Assembly: GCA_016203755.1 (NCBI GenBank)
Contig: JACQMD010000103.1
Location: 1 to 9,785 of the forward strand
From: Candidatus Roizmanbacteria bacterium
GTDB lineage: Bacteria > Patescibacteriota > Microgenomatia > GCA-001788215 > 2-01-FULL-40-14
Direction of reading: 5' to 3'
Length of the DNA: 9,785 bases
Part shown: positions 5,088 to 9,785 of the stretch, piece by piece
How the letters are laid out: every line of letters starts with the position of its first letter
Numbering within the stretch: the stretch's first letter is position 1
Translations under genes and position numbers: made by a program
Notes under the pieces: model-generated
The model's database searches: none
The model's input: only the letters and a program-made list of their open reading frames with translations
What the model was told of the DNA's origin: nothing

Positions 5088-5161
5088 GGATCCATAGCTC
5101 AGTTGGCTAGAGCGCTACATTGACATTGTAGAGGTCAGAGGTTCAAGTCCTCTTGGATCCA
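5088..5161 (+). tRNA. tRNA-Val (anticodon GAC)
   Basis: A full cloverleaf: acceptor GGATCCA (5088-5094) with TGGATCC (5154-5160), D arm GCTC/GAGC, anticodon stem CTACA/TGTAG with loop TTGACAT, and T arm AGAGG-TTCAAGT-CCTCT. The anticodon GAC reads GUC and GUU valine codons. The discriminator is A5161. The next bases are CAT, so the 3' CCA is not encoded and must be added by a nucleotidyltransferase. A run of six T (5164-5169) follows directly. Confidence 0.95.
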
Positions 5162-5174
5162 CATTTTTTAATTC

Positions 5175-5202
5175 TTGACAGCGGGTTTTTTGATGATATA
5201 GT
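5175..5202 (+). promoter_or_regulatory. promoter of small-ORF cassette 3
   Basis: TTGACA (5175-5180), 16 bp, TATAGT (5197-5202). The expected start near 5209 gives a leader of about 150 nt before the ATG at 5358. Confidence 0.6.
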
Positions 5203-5233
5203 AGTTAAACATGCAAATTCGTCAAACAAACAA

Positions 5234-5304
5234 TACTACCAATAATACTTCCGACATGTGTTGGGGGATGCGGTAGTAGGAAAAAAAGGACACTACAAAA
5301 GCAA
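5234..5304 (+). promoter_or_regulatory. structured 5' leader of cassette 3 (unrecognised RNA element)
   Basis: The outer stem TACTACC (5234-5240) with GGTAGTA (5272-5278) encloses a 9-bp hairpin, CTTCCGACA (5248-5256) with TGTTGGGGG (5259-5267; several G-U pairs, and the last pairs would open to form the loop). Its loop sequence GACATGTG recalls CAACATGTG in leader 2. The 3' arm TTGGGGG (5261-5267) can instead pair with TTCCCAA (5306-5312) of the terminator. Confidence 0.55.
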
Positions 5305-5328
5305 CTTCCCAACACGGGAGGTTTTTTT
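5305..5328 (+). terminator. intrinsic terminator/attenuator of cassette 3
   Basis: CTTCCC, loop AACAC, GGGAGG, then seven T (5322-5328). It has the same position and T-run length as in cassettes 1 and 2. Confidence 0.7.
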
Positions 5329-5336
5329 ATGGTGCG

Positions 5337-5347
5337 AAAGGGGGTGA
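5337..5347 (+). promoter_or_regulatory. extended Shine-Dalgarno of small ORF 3
   Basis: AAAGGGGGTGA is identical to the SD of cassette 2 but ends 10 nt before the ATG at 5358, a longer spacing than the 5 nt in the other two. Confidence 0.6.
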
Positions 5348-5357
5348 AAGATACGCT

Positions 5358-5540
5358 ATGCCAAAACAGGAAATTTACGTTGAATATTCAGAAGTATCAG
5401 GTGATCTGGGCGCAGTTGCTCCTCAAGATGGTATCATTATTCTGCCAGAACCATACGAATGGTTTATGCCAATAGTAGAAGCACCAACTGGCCAACTTCC
5501 CGCATTGTCGGTGAAACCAGTAGCAACAACGGAAGGATAA
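5358..5540 (+). CDS. small protein of cassette 3, unknown function (60 aa)
   Basis: Not a family I recognise. It begins MPKQEI, like MAKPEN and MAAPEI of the other cassettes, then continues with an acidic, Pro- and Val-rich body (VAPQDGIIILPEPYEWF, then PIVEAPTG) without cysteine, signal peptide or obvious long helix. The promoter, leader, terminator and SD arrangement upstream is the main evidence that it is expressed. It lies 135 bp before thrS in the same orientation, but its length and lack of Thr-codon runs argue against a thrS leader peptide. Confidence 0.6.
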   Translation: MPKQEIYVEYSEVSGDLGAVAPQDGIIILPEPYEWFMPIVEAPTGQLPALSVKPVATTEG

Positions 5541-5603
5541 GTGGCAAGTTACTTCAAACGCACGTCCGCGGCTTGCGTTCGGGAAGGAACAATACTATAA
5601 TCG

Positions 5604-5666
5604 AATGTAGTTGCGCGCCCTTGGCGCGCTACATTAAATAAGCATGCCAAGGGCATGCAATTACAG
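5604..5666. repeat. palindromic element upstream of thrS
   Basis: Two adjacent hairpins: AATGTA..GCGCGCC (5604-5619), loop CTT, GGCGCGCTACATT (5623-5635), and GCATGCC (5642-5648), AAG, GGCATGC (5652-5658). In addition TGTAGTTGC (5606-5614) can pair with GCAATTACA (5657-5665). A related arrangement, ending in GC-AAYTACAG after a hairpin with an AAG loop, lies before pheS. This could be a REP-like repeat or an mRNA control element for thrS. The rest of the 5541-5675 spacer holds a weak stem (AACGCA 5557-5562 with TGCGTT 5574-5579) and a -10-like TACAGT (5662-5667) just before the thrS start. Confidence 0.55.
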
Positions 5667-5675
5667 TAACAGTAT

Positions 5676-7421
5676 ATGAATAGATTAAATCGAACAAATC
5701 TTAACAATCTCCGCCACTCGTGCGCACATCTATTGGCAGCAGCGGTGATGGAACTCTGGCCCGATACAAAAAGAACGATCGGACCGGCAATCGATGACGG
5801 ATTCTATTTCGATTTTGAATTCAAAGCACCAATCACTGAAGCAGATCTCCCAATGATTGAGAAAAAAATGCGGGAGATGCTTCCCTCGTGGAAATCATTT
5901 GAAAGACATGAACTTTCGGCAGAGGTGGCAAAGAAAGAATACCCTAACAATCCATATAAACACGAACTGATCGACGAATTTTCAGAAAACGGTAAAAAGA
6001 AAATTTCATTTTATAAGTCCGGCAATTATTGGGATCTCTGCCGTGGCGGACATGATGAGCATCCTGATAAAGAACTCAAACACTTCAAACTTCTCTCGCT
6101 AGCCGGCGCTTACTGGCGGGGAGATGAGAAAAATAAGATGTTAACCAGAATTTACGGGACAGTATTTCCGACGAAAGAGGAACTTGAGAAATATCTTTGG
6201 CAAATGGAAGAAGCGAAAAAACGGGATCACAGAAAATTGGGAAAACAATTGGGTTTATTTGTTTTCTCCGATCTTGTTGGCCCGGGTCTTCCTCTGTATA
6301 CACCAAAAGGGACACTCGTTCGAAAACTGTTGCAGGATCATGCAAACGAACTCCAAAAAGAAATTGGCTACCAGGAAGTGTGGACACCACAACTCACAAA
6401 GGCAGATCTATTCAAAACATCAGGTCATTATGAAAAATATAAAGACGATATGTTTACGGTACATTCTCACTATACCGATGAAGAATATTTTCTCAAACCG
6501 ATGAATTGTCCAAATCACTGTGTTTTGTACGGAAGCCAACCGAGAAGTTATCGCGATTTACCGGTTAGATTTTCTGATTTTGCTCCTCTCTACCGCGATG
6601 AAAAACCGGGAGAGCTCGGCGGCCTCACGCGCCTTCGGTCATTTTCACAGGATGACGGACATTGTTTCTGCCGGCAAGACCAGATTGAAGAGGAATTTAC
6701 GAAAGTAATCCGTGTGGTGGAACAGGCACTGAAGCCGTTTTCACTTGACTATTGGATCCGACTTTCGCTTTGGGATCCGACAAATAAAGAAAAATATCTC
6801 GGAGATCCTGCCACGTGGGAAAAAGCACAAACAACGCTTACGCAGATTTTGAAACACACCAAAATCTCCTATAAAGAAGCACAAGGAGAAGCAGCAATTT
6901 ACGGGCCGAAGATGGATTTTATTGCAGTGGATTCATTAGGTCGGGAATGGCAGATTTCGACAATTCAACTTGATTTGATCATGACGAAACGGTTCGGGCT
7001 GACCTACACAGACGAAAAAGGAGTGGAACAAACACCGGTTATGATCCACCGGGCGATTTTGGGATCTCCCGAGCGTTTCATGGGGTTATTGCTTGAACAT
7101 ACGGGCGGACATTTACCAGTATGGCTCTCACCCATACAGGTGATGGTAATCCCCATTACCGAACGGCATGTGGAGTATGCAAAACAAATCGTTGAACAAT
7201 TGCAAAACGTCCGCATCCAAATCGACGACCGCAATATCCGTATGCAGGCCAAAATACGGGATGCAACCTTGCAAAAAATCCCATACCTTGCTATAATCGG
7301 AGATAAAGAAATGAGAGAGCAAACAATCGCACTTCGTACTCGGGAAGGTAAAGATTTGGGTGGTATAGCTATTCCTACGTTTATCAATCAGCTTCGTGAG
7401 CACCTTGAGAAGAAAATTTAA
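5676..7421 (+). CDS. thrS: threonyl-tRNA synthetase lacking the TGS domain
   Basis: A 581-residue class II synthetase that charges tRNA-Thr. The N-terminal TGS domain (about 60 residues in E. coli ThrRS) is absent: the protein begins directly with the editing domain, whose motif HSCAH (H14, H18) and DLCRGGH (121-126) are intact, so mischarged Ser-tRNA(Thr) should still be cleared. The catalytic core has zinc ligands C278 (KPMNCPNH), H329 (SQDDGHCF) and H458 (MIHRAILGS), plus motif 2 around YRDEKPGELGGLTRLRSF. A C-terminal anticodon-binding domain follows PVWLSP. I find no in-frame upstream extension that would restore a TGS domain. There is no SD. Its end overlaps infC by 26 bp. Confidence 0.97.
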   Translation: MNRLNRTNLNNLRHSCAHLLAAAVMELWPDTKRTIGPAIDDGFYFDFEFKAPITEADLPMIEKKMREMLPSWKSFERHELSAEVAKKEYPNNPYKHELIDEFSENGKKKISFYKSGNYWDLCRGGHDEHPDKELKHFKLLSLAGAYWRGDEKNKMLTRIYGTVFPTKEELEKYLWQMEEAKKRDHRKLGKQLGLFVFSDLVGPGLPLYTPKGTLVRKLLQDHANELQKEIGYQEVWTPQLTKADLFKTSGHYEKYKDDMFTVHSHYTDEEYFLKPMNCPNHCVLYGSQPRSYRDLPVRFSDFAPLYRDEKPGELGGLTRLRSFSQDDGHCFCRQDQIEEEFTKVIRVVEQALKPFSLDYWIRLSLWDPTNKEKYLGDPATWEKAQTTLTQILKHTKISYKEAQGEAAIYGPKMDFIAVDSLGREWQISTIQLDLIMTKRFGLTYTDEKGVEQTPVMIHRAILGSPERFMGLLLEHTGGHLPVWLSPIQVMVIPITERHVEYAKQIVEQLQNVRIQIDDRNIRMQAKIRDATLQKIPYLAIIGDKEMREQTIALRTREGKDLGGIAIPTFINQLREHLEKKI

Positions 7422-7938
7422 CCAACCACATCAGCAAATCCCATTTTTCCGCATCAATCATCGCATCAGCGCAAAGGAAATGCGCGTGATTGACCATGAA
7501 GGCAAACTCATCGGGGTACTGAGTAAAGAAGAAGCCCTTCAAAAAGCCCACGAGACTCAAATGGATTTGGTCGAGATAGCACCCCGCGCCGTCCCGCCGG
7601 TGGCCAAAATCATTGATTTCAATCGCTTTCTCTATCAGCTGAACAAAAAGAAAAGAAAGAGTAGTAAAGCCGGAAGATCGGGCGAGACAAAAGAAATGTG
7701 GCTCACACCCTTTATCGCAGAACACGATCTTGCAGCACGGGTTGCACGTGGCAAGGAACTTCTCAAAGAAAGCGGGAAACTCAAGGCAGTCATACGGTTC
7801 AGAAGACGGCAATTATCGCGTCGCGAATTTGGGTTCAAAGTTATGGAAAAATTTATTCAGGAACTCGGTGAAGTATCGATAGAAAAAGCGCCTCATTTTG
7901 AAGGGATGAGTCTGGTTGCCACGATTACGAAAAAATGA
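7396..7938 (+). CDS. infC: translation initiation factor IF-3
   Basis: A 180-residue IF-3, which binds the 30S subunit, prevents premature 50S joining and proofreads the start codon. The N-domain includes RINHRISAKEMRVIDHEGKL and MDLVEIAPRAVPPVAKIIDF; a lysine-rich linker (KKKRKSSK) leads to the C-domain (KEMWLTPFIAEHDL...KAVIRFRRRQ...EKAPHFEGMSLVATI). The GTG start at 7396 lies inside the end of thrS (26-bp overlap in another frame), and no ATG occurs before residue 29, so this GTG or the nearby TTG at 7405 is the likely start. Translation is probably coupled to thrS. Confidence 0.95.
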   Translation: MSTLRRKFNQPHQQIPFFRINHRISAKEMRVIDHEGKLIGVLSKEEALQKAHETQMDLVEIAPRAVPPVAKIIDFNRFLYQLNKKKRKSSKAGRSGETKEMWLTPFIAEHDLAARVARGKELLKESGKLKAVIRFRRRQLSRREFGFKVMEKFIQELGEVSIEKAPHFEGMSLVATITKK

Positions 7939-7944
7939 TACAAT
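7916..7944 (+). promoter_or_regulatory. putative internal promoter for rpmI-rplT
   Basis: TTGCCA (7916-7921), 17 bp, TACAAT (7939-7944) with an upstream TG (TGATACAAT, extended -10). It lies across the end of infC and would let the ribosomal protein genes be expressed apart from thrS-infC. Confidence 0.45.
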
Positions 7945-7958
7945 AGGAGATCATGAAA

Positions 7959-8024
7959 CGTGTAACTTGTAACTTCCAAACTTTGCTTGCCTTATGTTAT
8001 AAGTTACACGTTATACGTTACAAG
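7959..8024. repeat. inverted short-word repeat in the infC-rpmI spacer
   Basis: CGTGTAACTT (7959-7968) pairs exactly with AAGTTACACG (8001-8010), and CTTGTAAC (7967-7974) pairs exactly with GTTACAAG (8017-8024). The two pairings are offset rather than nested, as if built from repeated copies of one word. It fills the space between infC and the rpmI start. Confidence 0.6.
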
Positions 8025-8028
8025 AGCT

Positions 8029-8217
8029 ATGCCCAAACATAAAACACGAAAATCGGTGTCAAGTCGGTTTAAACTTACCAAAACCGGTAAGTTGCTTTTT
8101 CGTTCTCAAATGGGAAGACACCGGAAACGCAAAAAAAGCAAGAGCCAGCAACGCCGGGTAAAAGTACTTAAAGAAATGACAGGAGCAATGAAAAGTAAGA
8201 TTAAAAAAATGCTTTAA
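8029..8217 (+). CDS. rpmI: 50S ribosomal protein L35
   Basis: A 62-residue, very basic L35 of the large subunit: PKHKTRKSVSSRFKLTKTGKL, RHRKRKKSKSQQR, then a basic C-terminal helix. The family starts with MPKxKTxK, so the ATG at 8029 is chosen. The in-frame ATG at 7987 would add 14 residues made of the repeat sequence and is unlikely. There is no SD close to the start. It sits between infC and rplT as in most bacteria. Confidence 0.95.
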   Translation: MPKHKTRKSVSSRFKLTKTGKLLFRSQMGRHRKRKKSKSQQRRVKVLKEMTGAMKSKIKKML

Positions 8218-8220
8218 AGA

Positions 8221-8310
8221 GCCACTAGTGGTTAGCCAATAGCCACTAGTGAATTGCTAAGCAGTAATTTCGTTACTAGTGGCTAAACCCCTAGTGGCTA
8301 ATGGCTAAAG
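8221..8310. repeat. CCACTAGTGGCTAA-type palindromic repeats in the rpmI-rplT spacer
   Basis: The core CCACTAG/CTAGTGG occurs four times (within 8221-8230, 8241-8251, 8273-8286 and 8291-8301), with TAGCCA/TGGCTA words between. A 17-nt inverted repeat, 8232-8248 against 8292-8308, has one mismatch. Almost the whole 94-bp spacer is built from these words. Confidence 0.7.
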
Positions 8311-8311
8311 T

Positions 8312-8659
8312 ATGACCAGAGTCAAACGAGGAATCATATCAAGAAAACATCGTCATAATCTCTTGGCAAGGACCAAGGGCTTTACGATGACCAACCGTCG
8401 GCTTGTCAAACGTGCCTCTGAGGCAGATCTTCACGCCGGACAGTATGCCTTTGCCGGAAGAAAACAGCGGAAGCGGGAAATGCGTAAACTCTGGATTCTT
8501 CGCATCTCCGAGGCAGTTAAAGGAATGGGTTGGTCGTATCGGGAGTTTATTCATGCGCTCCTGGAGAAAAAAGTAGTGCTTAATCGAAAGATACTTGCAA
8601 ATCTTTCCGCTCATCATCCTGAAATCTTTGAAAAGATAGTTGCGGAAGTGAAAAAGTAA
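8312..8659 (+). CDS. rplT: 50S ribosomal protein L20
   Basis: A 115-residue L20, an early-assembly 23S rRNA-binding protein: TRVKRGIISRKHRHNLLARTKG, YAFAGRKQRKREMRKLWILRI, then GWSYREFIHALLEKKVVLNRKILANLS. It has the full usual length. In several bacteria L20 represses its own operon through an mRNA leader that mimics its rRNA site; I see no clear mimic here, as the upstream spacer is repeat sequence. No SD precedes the ATG. Confidence 0.97.
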   Translation: MTRVKRGIISRKHRHNLLARTKGFTMTNRRLVKRASEADLHAGQYAFAGRKQRKREMRKLWILRISEAVKGMGWSYREFIHALLEKKVVLNRKILANLSAHHPEIFEKIVAEVKK

Positions 8660-8730
8660 TGTAGCTGTCGCGTTTCATACGCGTCCTCATTATTGGCAGC
8701 TCAAGGAGCTGCAACTACAGAGCTTGTAGT
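8660..8730. repeat. palindromic element between rplT and pheS
   Basis: Hairpins CGCG (8669-8672)/CGCG (8680-8683) and GCAGCTC (8696-8702), AAG, GAGCTGC (8706-8712). The word CTACA (8715-8719) can pair either with TGTAG at 8660-8664 or with TGTAG at 8725-8729. The form GC-AAYTACAG after an AAG-loop hairpin and the string GTAGT.GCGCGCC (8727-8738) are shared with the element before thrS. Confidence 0.5.
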
Positions 8731-8731
8731 C

Positions 8732-8757
8732 GCGCGCCATGGGCAGCGCTTTTTTTT
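8732..8757 (+). terminator. intrinsic terminator/attenuator before pheS
   Basis: GCGCGCC (8732-8738), loop ATG, GGC-A-GCGC (8742-8749, one bulged A), then eight T (8750-8757). It ends 8 nt before the pheS ATG. It may end the thrS-rplT transcript or act as an attenuator for pheS, with the alternative CTACA/TGTAG pairings just upstream. Confidence 0.6.
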
Positions 8758-8765
8758 ATTATAGT

Positions 8766-9785
8766 ATGAAAGATACTCTTAAACAGATCGAAACGGAAGC
8801 CCGTCAAGCAATCCTAAAAACGCAACTTTTATCACAATTAGAATCTAAGAAAGTAGAATATCTTGGTCGTAAAGGGATCATTAATCAGCTTTTACAAAAA
8901 CTTCCCAAAATTCCCCAACGGGAAAAGGTAGGTTTCGGAAAGGAAGTCAACCAGCTCAAAGTCACTATCACTAATCTTCTTTCCTTTCAAGAACAAACAC
9001 TAAAACAGCAAACTCTTGAACAACAAAAACACGAATTCTTCGATGTTACACTCCCAACGAAACCGCTCAACGGACATCTGCATCTTGTAACTTATGCGAT
9101 CCGTGAGATTACAGCAATTTTTGAACGCATCGGCTTTATTCGCGTGTCGTATCCGGAAGTTGATTATGACTGGTATGCATTTGAGAGTCTCAATATGCCC
9201 AAAAATCACGCTGCACGCGATGAATGGGAGACATTTTTTGTCGATATGCCAACGGACAAAAAATTAGGCGAGATTGTTTTAACTCCACATACGTCAAACG
9301 GGCAAGTGAGAGAAATGGAACGGCTTGGCAAGCCGCCTATTCGGATGATTAATATTGGTAAATGTTACCGCCGGCAAAGTGATGTTTCGCATAGCCCCAT
9401 GTTTCATCAGTTTGAAGGGCTTGTTGTTGACAAAGGAATAAGTATTCCGGATCTTAAGGGAACACTTGACTATTTTGCACGGGAATATTTTGGTCCGACG
9501 AGGCGAACACGTATTCGTCCGTTTCACTTTCAGTTTACTGAACCGTCATTTGAAGTTGATGTGAGTTGCGATTTATGCGATGGGCACGGCTGTCGGATGT
9601 GTAAAGCCGGATGGCTTGAAATCGGAGGAGCAGGTATGGTACATCCTAATGTTCTAAAAGCAGGTAACATCGACCCCGAAAAATATACAGGGTTTGCATT
9701 CGGTTGGGGAGTGGAACGGGTGCTCCTCATGAAGCAGGGAATTAAGATTCCGGATTTGAGAATGTTGTATAGCAGTGATGTGAGA
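8766..9785 (+). CDS. pheS: phenylalanyl-tRNA synthetase alpha subunit (3' partial)
   Basis: The frame is open from the ATG to the window edge: 340 codons with no stop, ending LRMLYSSDVR, close to the usual C-terminus, so only a few residues should be missing. The N-terminal coiled-coil region (about 1-85) is followed by the class II core: motif 2 GKCYRRQSDVSHSPMFHQFEG and motif 3 GFAFGWGVERVLLM, with the alanine of GFAFG that accommodates Phe retained. A Cys-rich insert (CDLCDGHGCRMCKAGW) precedes EIGGAGMVHP, as in many bacterial PheS. It works as an (alpha-beta)2 enzyme with PheT, which would be expected downstream but is outside the window. The start has no SD. Confidence 0.95.
   Translation, partial: MKDTLKQIETEARQAILKTQLLSQLESKKVEYLGRKGIINQLLQKLPKIPQREKVGFGKEVNQLKVTITNLLSFQEQTLKQQTLEQQKHEFFDVTLPTKPLNGHLHLVTYAIREITAIFERIGFIRVSYPEVDYDWYAFESLNMPKNHAARDEWETFFVDMPTDKKLGEIVLTPHTSNGQVREMERLGKPPIRMINIGKCYRRQSDVSHSPMFHQFEGLVVDKGISIPDLKGTLDYFAREYFGPTRRTRIRPFHFQFTEPSFEVDVSCDLCDGHGCRMCKAGWLEIGGAGMVHPNVLKAGNIDPEKYTGFAFGWGVERVLLMKQGIKIPDLRMLYSSDVR

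Noticed and set aside
5329..5478. ATG directly after the T7 tract of terminator 3 (and likewise at 3395 after terminator 2)
   Set aside because: Both are out of frame with the small ORFs, have no SD, and are not present in cassette 1 (TTTTTTTGCGG), so an upstream ORF is not supported.
7953..8042. 29-codon ORF with AGGAG upstream, overlapping the rpmI start
   Set aside because: It is encoded almost wholly by the inverted repeat, runs out of frame into rpmI, and the SD spacing is only 3 nt. Recorded as an oddity under findings rather than as a gene.
8221..8310. CRISPR array
   Set aside because: The repeats are short, in both orientations, irregularly spaced and without unique spacers; no cas genes are nearby.

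Overview
The window reads as a compact, moderately AT-rich bacterial chromosome segment that uses the standard code (TGA acts as a stop). Several traits suggest a Candidate Phyla Radiation (Patescibacteria) genome, perhaps of the Microgenomates type: a threonyl-tRNA synthetase without its TGS domain, very short intergenic spaces, few Shine-Dalgarno (SD) sequences before housekeeping genes, a DUF5678-like protein coupled to a retropepsin-like protease, and intergenic palindromes and short-word repeats. The lineage is an inference from these traits, not from a search.

Left part (1-3200): the C-terminal part of an N-succinylamino acid racemase / o-succinylbenzoate synthase family enzyme, then an M20 metallohydrolase, then small-ORF cassette 1, then prephenate dehydrogenase (tyrA). 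The racemase plus M20 pairing resembles the known D- to L-amino acid route through N-succinyl intermediates.

Middle (3201-5540): small-ORF cassette 2, a divergent prephenate dehydratase on the minus strand, a divergently transcribed two-gene unit (DUF5678-like protein plus retropepsin-like aspartic protease), tRNA-Val(GAC), and small-ORF cassette 3.

Right part (5541-9785): thrS-infC-rpmI-rplT-pheS, the same gene order as in Escherichia coli. pheS is cut by the window edge. Palindromic elements precede thrS and pheS, and a hairpin with a T-run lies just before pheS. Short-word inverted repeats separate infC, rpmI and rplT.

The most unusual content is a set of three dispersed cassettes with the same architecture: a promoter-like sequence, a structured 5' leader of about 145-190 nt, an intrinsic terminator with a GGGAGG-type stem and exactly seven T, a near-perfect extended SD, and a 60-83 aa ORF. 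The ORFs start with a similar hexapeptide (MAKPEN, MAAPEI, MPKQEI) and then diverge completely. In each leader the 3' arm of the first hairpin is complementary to the 5' arm of the terminator, as in an attenuator or riboswitch. I do not recognise the RNA or the proteins. By contrast, several ordinary genes appear to be transcribed leaderless or nearly so.
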